64,000 nt of DNA from the NCBI GenBank assembly GCA_041739465.1, contig JBGSNX010000045.1, positions 21,041-85,040 of the forward strand, in the 5' to 3' direction. Shown here in pieces: positions 9,174 through 18,107 of the stretch. Both the position numbers and the translations under genes were made by a program. Source of the stretch: BOKV01 sp041739465 (GTDB lineage Bacteria; Pseudomonadota; Alphaproteobacteria; Rhizobiales; Rhizobiaceae). Every line of letters begins with the position of its first letter. Position 1 is the first letter of the stretch. Below the pieces are notes generated by a model that was not told the DNA's origin, did not search any database, and was given only the letters and a program-made list of their open reading frames with translations.

Positions 9174-10223
9174 TCAATCAGGGCGTTTTGCCGCCGAAAT
9201 TGCGGTCTCAAGTCCACCGACATGGGCAAGCACGGTGTGGCGAGACGTTGCAGCGACGAGGAATGCGATCAGCCCGACAATGGCTGCAATACCGACAAAA
9301 CCAAGCCAGCCGATGGCAAAACTGCCAAAAAGAGCTGTTACCTGGTCGCCCTGCGGAGTTGCCCGGCTGGCCTGCGACCACAAGCCGAGGGCGATGAACA
9401 ATGCTGCTGCCAGCCCGCCGCCTGATGCGGCGCCGCGAAAGGCCAATATCAGGAAATGCCGCTGGAACTCACGGGCAATGAAGCGGTTGTCCGCGCCCAC
9501 AAAATGCAGCACCTCGACAATATCCTTATTGCCAGCCATCGCACCCCGGGTTGCGAACACAACAATCAGCATGGTGGCGGCCAGCACGAGAATGAGGATT
9601 GAGACGCCGATGACAATGGTTGTCCAAGCCATGGCCACCAGACGGTCAACCCAGGCCCGGTGGTCATCAAGGGTCGCACCGGGTATCTTGTCTGCAAGCG
9701 CCTTGCGTATTGCCTCGAAGTCCGGTCGCGCGCCAGGGCTAACCTCAACCGTAAGCAGGCGCGGTACTGGCAGTTCATTGATATCGAGCCCGGTTCCAAG
9801 CCATGGCTCCAACAACCTTGCGGTCTGCGCCTGATCCAGAACCGTAACTTTGCCAATGCCCTCAAAGGTCAGTATCAACCGGCTCGCCTCGCGCAACGCA
9901 TCTTCCATGCCGCCGTCTTCGAACGGCTTGATCTGGATGGTGATCTCGCGGGCAATGTCGGTCTGCCAACGGGTAGCGGTATCGCTTACGCTTGATACTG
10001 CACCAAAGGTCAGGCAGGCGAGAAACGACATGATTGCAATGACAACGGCAAGCGCCTGACCGGCAACACCTTCTCGCGGCACAATGTTGCGACCGCTTCG
10101 CAGATTGTAGCGCTGCTGCCGCGCTGCGGCAGAATTGGCTGTCTGATCGGCACCGCTTGCCTGCGCGCCGCCTTGCGGCGGTGTCCTGGTGCTCTTGGCG
10201 TTTCCTTCGGCTGGCTCAGTCAT
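9174..10223 (-). CDS. ftsX: Cell division protein FtsX (ABC permease-like)
   Basis: A 349-residue inner-membrane protein with one helix after a basic hydrophilic N-terminus (about residues 52-77), a periplasmic domain, and three C-terminal helices, the FtsX topology. With FtsE it forms the divisome complex that activates periplasmic peptidoglycan hydrolases. The Met of MTEPAEG was taken as start because it overlaps the ftsE stop by 8 bases, the normal translational coupling; the longer frame would run through ftsE. The N-terminal 45 residues are Gln/Ala-rich and probably disordered. Confidence 0.88.
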   Translation of the reverse strand: MTEPAEGNAKSTRTPPQGGAQASGADQTANSAAARQQRYNLRSGRNIVPREGVAGQALAVVIAIMSFLACLTFGAVSSVSDTATRWQTDIAREITIQIKPFEDGGMEDALREASRLILTFEGIGKVTVLDQAQTARLLEPWLGTGLDINELPVPRLLTVEVSPGARPDFEAIRKALADKIPGATLDDHRAWVDRLVAMAWTTIVIGVSILILVLAATMLIVVFATRGAMAGNKDIVEVLHFVGADNRFIAREFQRHFLILAFRGAASGGGLAAALFIALGLWSQASRATPQGDQVTALFGSFAIGWLGFVGIAAIVGLIAFLVAATSRHTVLAHVGGLETAISAAKRPD

Positions 10224-10920
10224 AAATTTGCAGCCGCCCCTCATTGAGCACCAGACGGCGGGCATTGAACTGGTCCATAAGTGCAAGGTCATGCGTGGCG
10301 ATGACGACGGACGTCCCGGAGCGGTGCAACTCGATGAACAGGCGCAGCAAGCGACGAGCCAACGGCGGATCGACATTGCCGGTCGGCTCGTCTGCCAACA
10401 GCACGCTTGGCTGGTCAATCAATGCACGGGCGATCGCCGCCCGCTGCTTTTCTCCGCCTGAAAGGACCGGTGGCAGCACATGCATACGGTCGCCCAGACC
10501 GACCCATTTGAGCAGTTCTGTCACGTCGTGACGATAGCTGACTTCTTCCTTGCCGCGCACAACCAGTGGCAATGCGACATTTTCATAGGTCGTGAGGTGG
10601 TCTAGCAGCCGGAAATCCTGAAAGACGATGCCGATCTTTCTGCGGATTGAAGGCATGTCATGGCGGGTGATCTGGGAGGCTTCCTTGCCGAAAAGGCTGA
10701 CAAGACCTCGGGTCGGCTTCAGCGACAGCAACATCAAACGCAACAGGCTGGTCTTGCCGGCACCCGACGGGCCGGTCAAGAACTGGAACGTTTTCGGTGC
10801 GACCTCGAAGCTGAGATCGCTGAGGACTTCCGGCCCCACGCCATAGCGCAGGCCGACATTCTCAAATCTGATCAAGGCCGGACCCAGGTTGAATTTCGGG
10901 CGACATGCCCCCGTCACCAT
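10216..10920 (-). CDS. ftsE: Cell division ATP-binding protein FtsE
   Basis: A 234-residue ABC ATPase that drives FtsX. Walker A GPSGAGKTS is at residues 50-58, the Q-loop in VFQDFRLL, the signature LSGGE at 153-157 and Walker B VLLADE at 173-178. The family N-terminus usually begins near IRFENVGLRYG, so either the ATG at 10920 or a TTG at 10875 (Leu16) could be the start; neither has a strong ribosome binding site. It is divergent from the zinc-ribbon gene, with a GTTAA-N6-TTAAC dyad just upstream of its ATG. Confidence 0.92.
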   Translation of the reverse strand: MVTGACRPKFNLGPALIRFENVGLRYGVGPEVLSDLSFEVAPKTFQFLTGPSGAGKTSLLRLMLLSLKPTRGLVSLFGKEASQITRHDMPSIRRKIGIVFQDFRLLDHLTTYENVALPLVVRGKEEVSYRHDVTELLKWVGLGDRMHVLPPVLSGGEKQRAAIARALIDQPSVLLADEPTGNVDPPLARRLLRLFIELHRSGTSVVIATHDLALMDQFNARRLVLNEGRLQIYD

Positions 10921-11019
10921 GCGTTAATCATGGTTAACAGTGCTTTAAGACTTTTTCAGTACCCGATTCCAGGCGGCGTGAAAAACGCCAAACAGCGCAA
11001 CAGGCACCGGGAGTTCGAC

Positions 11020-11685
11020 ATGGCGCGGTTCATTGCCGATTCCTGTCCCAAATGCGACTTCAATTCCGGTCGTGCCACAAGGCCCATCCTTTGTGACAAT
11101 GGGCTGATGCGGTGCGACAATTGCGGTGGTACCTGGCGCAGCCTTGGTTCTGCGGCCATTCCGGCGATGCAACCGGCCATACGCACGCCTTCGCCGATTT
11201 TGGAAGGTGCGGCGCTTCCTTCGGTCTTGCATTCCGGCCTTCATGCTGTCCAGCAGTCCATCGCAGGCCAATCGGTCAGGTTCTCGCAATGGCTGTTCGC
11301 CGGATGCATCGCACTTTGCAGTGCGGCGGTTGTGATAGCGGTATTGCAGTTCGATTTTGCCGGATCGGCAGTTGGCCTTTCCAATTCACCGGTTGAAATC
11401 ACCGCAGTCAATGTGCGCCAAATGCAGCGCGACGGACAAATTGCGGTTCAGGTCGAAGGGCGCATAATCAACCGTTCCAAGAACCGCATGCCAGTAAGCG
11501 AGGTCAGCATTGTCCTGACACAGGCCAAGGGACACAAGGTCTACTCCTGGAGGCATCGCCCGGCGATTGCATTTCTTGAGCCGGGACAATCCTTTCGTTT
11601 TTCCACCGCCAATGGCAATGTTCCGGAATTGGCCAGCAAGGTCGAAATCCGTTCCGGCGCGGCGGTTTCCAGCGCCCGCATATGA
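11020..11685 (+). CDS. MJ0042-type zinc-ribbon protein with one transmembrane helix
   Basis: A 221-residue protein. The N-terminus holds a zinc ribbon (CPKC at residues 9-12 and CDNC about 20 residues later, followed by GGTWR), the MJ0042 pattern. A single membrane helix (WLFAGCIALCSAAVVIAVL) lies near residues 89-108, and the C-terminal part resembles the DUF3426 type domain (NSPVEITAVNVR to SKVEIRSG). This architecture is common beside ftsE in Hyphomicrobiales; the function is unknown. The ATG at 11020 has GGGAG at the right distance. A small GGCGT/ACGCC hairpin (10975-10989) lies in the leader. Confidence 0.8.
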   Translation: MARFIADSCPKCDFNSGRATRPILCDNGLMRCDNCGGTWRSLGSAAIPAMQPAIRTPSPILEGAALPSVLHSGLHAVQQSIAGQSVRFSQWLFAGCIALCSAAVVIAVLQFDFAGSAVGLSNSPVEITAVNVRQMQRDGQIAVQVEGRIINRSKNRMPVSEVSIVLTQAKGHKVYSWRHRPAIAFLEPGQSFRFSTANGNVPELASKVEIRSGAAVSSARI

Positions 11686-11711
11686 TTTGTTGACTGAGGG
11701 GACCCTGCCGC

Positions 11712-12254
11712 ATGCCTATTGTCAGACACAAGAAAATCGAGGTTTTGTTCAGCGCCGAGCAAATTGCACGGCGAAATCATGAACTGGCCGAGGAAATAGC
11801 GCTCGGCGAACTCAAGAACATCATCGTGATTTCGATCCTGAAGGGTTCCTTTGTTTTTGCAGCCGATTTGATCCGGGCACTGCATTCGGCAGGCTTGGCG
11901 CCGGAAGTCGAATTCATTTCGGTTTCCAGCTATGGCGGGGGAACCGAAGCCGGTGAAATCAGATTGCTGCGCGATGTCGAAACGGAAGTGGGCGGACGCG
12001 ACGTTTTGCTGATCGACGACATTCTGGAATCGGGTAACACGCTCAAGTTCACCCGTGACCTGATGCTCTCGCGCGGTGCAAACAGGGTTGCCATTGTTGC
12101 GCTGCTCGACAAGGGCATGAAGCGCAAGGCGGAAGTTACTGCCGACTATGTCGGCTTCCAATGTCCGGATAAATTTGTCGTCGGTTACGGAATGGATGTC
12201 GGCCACGCTTTCCGCGAGCTTCCGTTTGTCGGCGTCGTCACCGGCGACGCTTGA
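11712..12254 (+). CDS. hpt: Hypoxanthine phosphoribosyltransferase
   Basis: A 180-residue purine salvage enzyme making IMP (and GMP) from PRPP and hypoxanthine or guanine. The PRPP loop VLLIDDILESGNTL (98-111, acidic pair Asp102-Asp103) is intact, as is the flexible loop SSYGGGTEAGEI and the C-terminal FVVGYGMDVGHAFRELPF that binds the base. Length matches the bacterial type-I family. It begins 26 bases after the zinc-ribbon gene and may be co-transcribed with it. It converges with the TIGR02302 gene. Confidence 0.93.
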   Translation: MPIVRHKKIEVLFSAEQIARRNHELAEEIALGELKNIIVISILKGSFVFAADLIRALHSAGLAPEVEFISVSSYGGGTEAGEIRLLRDVETEVGGRDVLLIDDILESGNTLKFTRDLMLSRGANRVAIVALLDKGMKRKAEVTADYVGFQCPDKFVVGYGMDVGHAFRELPFVGVVTGDA

Positions 12255-12277
12255 CCTTCCCCTCTGGATTCTGATCG

Positions 12278-14929
12278 CTACTCAGCCTCGAGCAAGCGCT
12301 CCAGATAGCGCTTCTCGATCAACGGTCCGTCCGGCTCGCCGAGGCGCTTGCGGATGGCTTCCATGATCTCTCTGGCGCGCTGCGCCTCAATTTCGTCCGG
12401 CACTTTGGTATCGTCGCCTTCGTCCAGACCTTGCGCCTGCTGGTTGCGGCCCAGCGGGTCGGAGCGCTGACGGTCTTCACCCTGGCCTTCGCCTTCACCT
12501 GGTTGCTGGCCGCCGGGCTGACCTCTTCCGGCCATCTGCTGCATCATTTGCTGCACGCCCTGCCGCAAAGCTTCAAGGGCCTGACCCTGGTCGCCGGTGG
12601 CATCGCCAGCATTGCCCTGGCCAAGGTTTTTCCCGGCTTCGCCCATTTCGCGGCCCGCCTCGCCAAACTGCTTGGACGGGTCAAGACCCATGCCTTCAAG
12701 CTGCTTGCCCAATTCACCAAGCTGCTTTTGCAGCGCTTCCTGCTGTTGTTGCAGCTTCTTGAGCGCTTCTGCAAACTCTTCAGGCGTCATTGGTTGCCCG
12801 TTCTGGGGCTGCCCGTCCTGGGGTTGGCCATCTTGAGGTTGGCCTTCCTGGTTCTGGCCATTGCGGGACTGGTCCTGCTGCTGGCCGGGCTGCTGTTCGC
12901 CATTGGGCTGCTGCTGGCCCTGTTGCCTGTTTTGCTGCTGCTGCATGCGGAACGTTTCGTCCAGCAATTGCTGCTGCTGGCGCATCAATTCGCTCAATTG
13001 GTCGAGCGCCTCGTTCATTTCATTGCTTTGTGTCTGTTGCTGCGGCTGGTTTCTGCCGGCGCGTAAATTGTCCATCATGCGCTGCATTTCGCTCAACAGC
13101 TGACGCGCTGCATCTTTCGAGCCTGAACGCGCAAGATCTTCGATGCGGTCCATCATCTTTTCAAGGTCGCGCTGGCGGAGCGTTCTGGCCATCGGGTTCT
13201 GGTCAAGCGGGCTTTGACGCGAAGGGTTTTCCATCGCTTCGCGGATCAATTGCTGCATCAGCTCGTTCATCGCCTGCCGCAATTCCTGCATCAGCTTCTG
13301 GATTTCCTCATCGGGAGCATCGCGTTCCAGCGCTTCTGAAAGTTTCTCCTGCGCCTCGCGCAGTGCCCGCTCGGCAGCGGTGAGGTCGCCAAACTCGACC
13401 GCAAGGGCAATTTCCCACAACAGATCGAGCGAGGAACGCAATGTGTCATCATTGCGGGCATCGACGATCCGGCGCCATGCGCTCTTCATAGCAATGAATG
13501 TCGCGGGAGATTTGATGAAGTCTTCTGGTGAAGTAAGGGTGGCATCCAGCAGATCGGCGACGCGCTGTTGTTTGTTGGCATCAAGCGCCAGAATGCGGCG
13601 CTGTTCGATCAAAGCCTTTGCCAGCGGATTGTTGAACTGGCGGCCGGGAAGAACCATCGAATGCGGTGCGCTGGTGCCTTTTTGACCGGCATCATCGGTG
13701 GACTCAAGGGTCAGCGTCACCTTTCCCCCGGCCCAAGGGTGTTGGGTAAGGTCCCGGTTCACCTTGGCAGTACCTGATGTCGCCCTTTGGCGCGGTAGTG
13801 AGAGCGCGAGTTCCGGTGCCTCTACCAGCGGCCTTGCATCGGGAGATTGTTCGTCCTGAGCTGTGACAATCCCGCGTGCCGAGGCTACACCGTAGTCGTC
13901 GGAAACCTCATAGGATAGCTGGAGCGAACCGGAGAGCGCAGCGGAGGGAATCTCCGTCATTGCAATCGCAGGCGGCGTATCGGCGACCACCTCGATCTTC
14001 CATTGGGCGAGGGAATTCTTGCCCAAATTGAAGCTGACCGTGCCGCTTTGGGTGAGTTTTGTGGCAAATTCGGCAATTGCGGTAGAGCCATTTGCAGGTG
14101 TAGCTGAAACAGGCGTTGCAACTGCATCAGGCGCTACAACAGGTGCGGCCAATTGCTGTGCCGGGCCGCCGACATCAGGTGTAAATTGTGCAGATACCTT
14201 GTTGTCGCCTACAAACCTGAGGAACAGATCGCTGCCGGCCGGAACGGTGAAAATGCTAGCCAAATCTTGCTGTTGACCAGTCAGATAGACCGGTGGCTTG
14301 CGGGTGTAGGCTGGGGGATTTACCCACGCGTCCAACCTGCTGAGCACTTCAGCGGTGTCGATCCTGACGGAAAACGCATCGGCGATGCGCCCGCCTTGTG
14401 GCCCGAATGAAAAGCCGAATGCTGCAAACGCAGCGGCGGCAAGGAAGGCGCGCAAAGCCCAGGGGTCAGTGGCATTGCCATCGGTTTGAGGCGCGCCACC
14501 GGTCAGGTTGCCGAGCCTGCCTGCCATGCGGCTGCGATGCTCGCTCCAAAGCGCTTCGGCCAGCGGATCACCACCGCCAAAAGCGATCGGGTCCGACTGG
14601 GCGGTCAAAGGCCGGTGTTCGAGGCGGGAACTTTTTTCAACACGGCGCGAGACTTCTGCAGCGTCGGGAACGCGAAAAGCCCGCAATTTGTATGCTGCGA
14701 CCAAAAAAAGCCCGCCGAACACTGCAAGGCCGGCAAGCCGGGCTGGTTGCGGCAGGCCTGCCCATAGTCCCAGCCATGAAACGGAAGCAAACGCGAGAAA
14801 CACGCAGGCAGCGGGAATTGCCAGTGGCCAAAGCCGTTCCCACACCATTCCGAGAAAGGCTGCAGCGCGAACGCCAAGCCCGGCCGATTGCGTATGTGTT
14901 GCTTTGGAACCTTGATCGCTCTGCGTCAT
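12278..14929 (-). CDS. TIGR02302 family (DUF4175) large membrane protein
   Basis: An 883-residue protein with two N-terminal membrane helices (about 33-80), a third near residue 160, a beta-rich periplasmic middle and a long C-terminal half that is predicted coiled coil and extremely rich in Gln. The family is conserved in Hyphomicrobiales next to lysA/argH and has no assigned function. The segment at about residues 640-720 is a low-complexity Q/G/P/N tract that includes five copies of a QP(Q)xG type unit. The conserved C-terminus (ERLLEAE end, helix ARAEIMEAIRKRLGEPDG-like) suggests a functional tail rather than simple degeneration. It lies downstream of lysA on the same strand. Confidence 0.82.
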   Translation of the reverse strand: MTQSDQGSKATHTQSAGLGVRAAAFLGMVWERLWPLAIPAACVFLAFASVSWLGLWAGLPQPARLAGLAVFGGLFLVAAYKLRAFRVPDAAEVSRRVEKSSRLEHRPLTAQSDPIAFGGGDPLAEALWSEHRSRMAGRLGNLTGGAPQTDGNATDPWALRAFLAAAAFAAFGFSFGPQGGRIADAFSVRIDTAEVLSRLDAWVNPPAYTRKPPVYLTGQQQDLASIFTVPAGSDLFLRFVGDNKVSAQFTPDVGGPAQQLAAPVVAPDAVATPVSATPANGSTAIAEFATKLTQSGTVSFNLGKNSLAQWKIEVVADTPPAIAMTEIPSAALSGSLQLSYEVSDDYGVASARGIVTAQDEQSPDARPLVEAPELALSLPRQRATSGTAKVNRDLTQHPWAGGKVTLTLESTDDAGQKGTSAPHSMVLPGRQFNNPLAKALIEQRRILALDANKQQRVADLLDATLTSPEDFIKSPATFIAMKSAWRRIVDARNDDTLRSSLDLLWEIALAVEFGDLTAAERALREAQEKLSEALERDAPDEEIQKLMQELRQAMNELMQQLIREAMENPSRQSPLDQNPMARTLRQRDLEKMMDRIEDLARSGSKDAARQLLSEMQRMMDNLRAGRNQPQQQTQSNEMNEALDQLSELMRQQQQLLDETFRMQQQQNRQQGQQQPNGEQQPGQQQDQSRNGQNQEGQPQDGQPQDGQPQNGQPMTPEEFAEALKKLQQQQEALQKQLGELGKQLEGMGLDPSKQFGEAGREMGEAGKNLGQGNAGDATGDQGQALEALRQGVQQMMQQMAGRGQPGGQQPGEGEGQGEDRQRSDPLGRNQQAQGLDEGDDTKVPDEIEAQRAREIMEAIRKRLGEPDGPLIEKRYLERLLEAE
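12791..12865 (-). repeat. Five 15-base tandem units coding a Q-G-x-Q-P tract
   Basis: Inside the TIGR02302 gene, five successive 15-base units (starting at 12791, 12806, 12821, 12836, 12851 on the plus strand) share the frame and the plus-strand pattern ggntTGgCCntcctg. They encode the pentapeptide series GQNQ/EGQPQ/DGQPQ/DGQPQ/NGQP. Unit length is a multiple of three, so copy-number change would keep the frame. Confidence 0.7.
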
Positions 14930-15035
14930 TCGACCTCTTCGCCAATTGCCGCCGGAACTGCCGACAAGGAAAAGCTAGCACACAATTGCGCAATTTCGAG
15001 GGTTAACGACAAAAACTGGCCGAAAAGTGAACGGG

Positions 15036-16307
15036 CTATATCTGCAGCCAGGGTGGCAGGCGATCAAGGCCGATGAGCTCTTCCAATGAAAGACGCGGGC
15101 GGACAACATGAAATTGATCGCCGCGAACCAGAACCTCAGGGACCAATGGCCGGGTGTTGTAGGTTCCGGCCTGCACCGCGCCATAGGCGCCGGCGGTGCC
15201 GATGGCATAAAGATCGCGCTGTGCCATTTGCGGCATCTTGCGGTCCAATGCGATGAAATCTCCAGATTCACAGACCGGTCCTACCAGATCAGCCTTGATC
15301 CATTGCGTTCCAATTCCCGGCTCTGTCACCGGCATGATTTCATGCCAGGCATCGTACAGCGTTGGCCGAACCAGATCGTTCATTGCTGTATCGCCAATGA
15401 CAAAGGTCCGCTCGCCTGTCTGCTTGACGTAAATGACCTGTCCGACAAGCACGCCGGCATTGCCGCAGATCAACCGTCCTGGCTCAAATATCACCTGGCA
15501 ATCCAGGGCGCGCACGTGCTTCTTGACGATTTCGGCATAAGCACCGGGTTCGGGCGGCGGCATGTTGTCAAGGCGGTAGGGTATGCCAAGACCGCCGCCA
15601 AGATCGACGTGTTCAATTGCATGCCCTTCATTGCGAAGCTGCCGGACCAGACCTTCGAGCTTGGCAAAAGCAAGATCGAACGGCTCCAGTTCGGTGATCT
15701 GGCTGCCGATGTGCATGTCGATGCCGGTGACCCGAATGCCCGGAAGGCTTGCAGCCAGCTGGTAAGCGGAACCCGCCTGCGCCCATGGAATGCCGAACTT
15801 GTCGTCCTTTTTTCCTGTGGAGATTTTTGCGTGGGTTCCAGCGTCGACATCGGGATTGATCCGCAGCGATATGCGCGCCTCGATATTGCTGGCAACCGCC
15901 CGCTGCGACAAGGCCTGAAGCTCGGGAACAGACTCAACGTTGAAACACAGGATGCCGGCAGCAAGACCGGCGTCAAGTTCCGGTTCGGTTTTGCCAACCC
16001 CTGAAAACATGATCTTGTGGGGTGGAACACCAGCAAGCAGTGCGCGTTGCAATTCGCCGCCAGACACCACATCGGCGCCAGCCCCCAATTGCGCTAGCGT
16101 TGCAATGACTGCCTGGTTGGAATTGGCCTTCAAAGCATAGCACACAAGCGCATCTATGTCGTCGAAAGCTGCGGAAAACACCCGGTAATGCCGCTCCAGC
16201 GTGGCGGTCGAATAGCAGTAAAAGGGAGTACCGACCTCGCGCGCAATGTCTGCGATTGCGACGTCTTCGGCGTGCAGATGGCCGTCCCGATATTCAAAAT
16301 GGTTCAC
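15036..16307 (-). CDS. lysA: Diaminopimelate decarboxylase
   Basis: A 423-residue PLP enzyme (alanine racemase-like fold) that converts meso-diaminopimelate to lysine, the last step of the pathway. Lys60 in the VCYALKANSN motif is the cofactor lysine; the HIGSQI motif, the glycine-rich DLGGGLGIPY and the C-terminal GPVCESGDF with the active-site Cys are present. Length is normal. It is transcribed with the small lipoprotein gene 39 bases upstream and probably argH, a conserved order in alphaproteobacteria. Confidence 0.95.
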   Translation of the reverse strand: MNHFEYRDGHLHAEDVAIADIAREVGTPFYCYSTATLERHYRVFSAAFDDIDALVCYALKANSNQAVIATLAQLGAGADVVSGGELQRALLAGVPPHKIMFSGVGKTEPELDAGLAAGILCFNVESVPELQALSQRAVASNIEARISLRINPDVDAGTHAKISTGKKDDKFGIPWAQAGSAYQLAASLPGIRVTGIDMHIGSQITELEPFDLAFAKLEGLVRQLRNEGHAIEHVDLGGGLGIPYRLDNMPPPEPGAYAEIVKKHVRALDCQVIFEPGRLICGNAGVLVGQVIYVKQTGERTFVIGDTAMNDLVRPTLYDAWHEIMPVTEPGIGTQWIKADLVGPVCESGDFIALDRKMPQMAQRDLYAIGTAGAYGAVQAGTYNTRPLVPEVLVRGDQFHVVRPRLSLEELIGLDRLPPWLQI

Positions 16308-16346
16308 GGCAAAGCTTCCGAGAAGGTGTGGAAAAAATGGTTTGGC

Positions 16347-16550
16347 TTACTGGATGAGGCCGTCAAGGATGAATGGCCGGTCCGGTACAGTGGCCGCAGG
16401 CGCCTGTTTAACCACCTGGCCCTGCTCGTCTGTTGCAAGCACGGCAGCGGAGGATGGCGGCAGTGGGTCGCCACGGCGACCACATGCCCCAAGCGCCAGT
16501 GCTGCCGACAGCACCAGAACCATTGCGCAAAGCGGTTTCAATTTGAACAT
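16347..16550 (-). CDS. lptM: Small lipoprotein, LptM-like
   Basis: A 67-residue lipoprotein. The signal peptide MFKLKPLCAMVLVLSAALALGAC ends in a lipobox (LGAC), and the mature end CGRRGDPLPP matches the C-G-x-x-G-x-L-x-x-P pattern of the LptM family, which helps mature the LptD/LptE outer-membrane LPS translocon in enterobacteria. The start was set at the Met before the signal peptide; the longer frame gives a poor N-terminus. The place between argH and lysA is the standard one for this gene. The role here is inferred from the motif. Confidence 0.8.
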   Translation of the reverse strand: MFKLKPLCAMVLVLSAALALGACGRRGDPLPPSSAAVLATDEQGQVVKQAPAATVPDRPFILDGLIQ

Positions 16551-16657
16551 TCCGGACCGGTCCTGCAAGGATCCACCCCTGTTGCAAAGGCAGCTAAAAA
16601 CCAAGCGTGGTTATTCGACAAGCGCCCGCGAATGTCAAACGCCGCGTAGCGATCGTA

Positions 16658-18082
16658 TCAAATGGCCTGGCCTTCTCCCGCCAGCCGTTCGCGCCAGTAA
16701 TCAACTTGCGCCAGCACGTTTTGAGGCGCGGTGCCGCCAAAGCTTGTGCGGCTCTCAACCGATTTGCGCACCGAAAGCACAGAAAAAACGTCTTGTTTGA
16801 TTCTCATATCAACCGATTGCAGGTCTGCAAGCGAAAGCGCCTCCAGTCCGCAATTCTTCTGCTCGGCAAGTGCCACTGCCTTGCCTGTGACATGATGGGC
16901 TTCCCGAAACGGCAATCCGGCTTCACGCACCAGCCAATCGGCAAGGTCGGTGGCGATCGAGTAGCCTGATCCGGCGGCGGCGGCCATTTTCGCCTCGTTG
17001 ACAGTGAGGTCGGAGATCATGCCAGTCATGGCAAGTATACAAAGTTCAAGGCTTTGGGCGGCGTCGAAAACGGCTTCCTTGTCTTCTTGCATGTCCTTGG
17101 AATAGGTGAGCGGCAATCCTTTCATCACGGTCAGCAGTGCCAGGAGCGAACCGTTGATGCGGCCGGTCTTGGCGCGGACCAGTTCGGCGGCATCGGGATT
17201 GCGTTTTTGCGGCATTATCGAAGACCCGGTTGAAAACCGGTCGGACAGGCGCACAAAACCGAATTGCGGTGTTGACCAGATGACGATTTCTTCGGCCAGG
17301 CGCGAAAGGTGTGTTGCGCAAATTGACGCAGCGCTGAGGAAGTCCAGCGCGAAATCGCGGTCGGAAACCGAATCCAGCGAGTTTCGCGTGGGTTCACGGA
17401 AGCCAAGTGCTTTGGCAGTCATCTGCCGATCAACGGGGAAAGAAGTCCCCGCCAGCGCTGCAGCGCCCAGCGGGCATTCGTCCATCCGGGTGATGGCATC
17501 GGCCAGCCGCGAACGGTCACGGGCCAGCATTTCGACATAGGCCATGCAGTGATGACCAAAAGTCACCGGCTGTGCGGTCTGCAAATGGGTAAAGCCGGGC
17601 ATCAAAGTTGCGCTGTGCGCCTGTGCCTTGTCGAGAAAGGCAGTCATAAGGTCGCCAAGCAATGCATGGGTGTTGATTGCGGTCTGCTTCACCCACAGGC
17701 GAAAATCGACGGCTACCTGGTCGTTGCGGGAACGGGCGGTGTGCAGCCGACCGGCAGATGGGCCGATCAGTTCGGCCAGCCGCGACTCGACATTCATGTG
17801 AATGTCTTCAAGTTTGGTCTGGAACTGGAACGTCCCGCTCTCGATTTCTGACAGAATCGTGTTGAGACCGGCATCGATTTTTGTTGCATCGTCGGCCGAA
17901 ATGATTTTCTGGCGAGCCAGCATGGCAGCGTGCGCTCTGGACCCTTCAATGTCCTGCGCATAGAGCTTGCGGTCAAAGCCTATGGAAGCATTGATCGCTT
18001 CCATGATTGCGTCGGGACCGGAGGTGAAGCGTCCGCCCCACATCTTGTTGCCCTTCGTCTCGTCAGAAGCGTTGTCGGTCAT
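16658..18082 (-). CDS. argH: Argininosuccinate lyase
   Basis: A 474-residue enzyme of the fumarase/aspartase superfamily that splits argininosuccinate into arginine and fumarate. The signature GSSIMPQKRNPDAAELVR is intact, as is the N-terminal MWGGRF block and the TARSRNDQVAVDFRLW block. The first 12 residues are a short hydrophilic extension. It is divergent from the TlpA-like gene with only 25 bases between the starts, so its promoter must be inside the neighbour or in that short gap. Confidence 0.95.
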   Translation of the reverse strand: MTDNASDETKGNKMWGGRFTSGPDAIMEAINASIGFDRKLYAQDIEGSRAHAAMLARQKIISADDATKIDAGLNTILSEIESGTFQFQTKLEDIHMNVESRLAELIGPSAGRLHTARSRNDQVAVDFRLWVKQTAINTHALLGDLMTAFLDKAQAHSATLMPGFTHLQTAQPVTFGHHCMAYVEMLARDRSRLADAITRMDECPLGAAALAGTSFPVDRQMTAKALGFREPTRNSLDSVSDRDFALDFLSAASICATHLSRLAEEIVIWSTPQFGFVRLSDRFSTGSSIMPQKRNPDAAELVRAKTGRINGSLLALLTVMKGLPLTYSKDMQEDKEAVFDAAQSLELCILAMTGMISDLTVNEAKMAAAAGSGYSIATDLADWLVREAGLPFREAHHVTGKAVALAEQKNCGLEALSLADLQSVDMRIKQDVFSVLSVRKSVESRTSFGGTAPQNVLAQVDYWRERLAGEGQAI

Positions 18083-18107
18083 TTTTTCCTCTCCGGGAGG
18101 TATTGTT

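Noticed and set aside
15108..16004. 298-codon plus-strand frame opposite lysA
   Set aside because: Shadow of lysA with no motif and no start signal.
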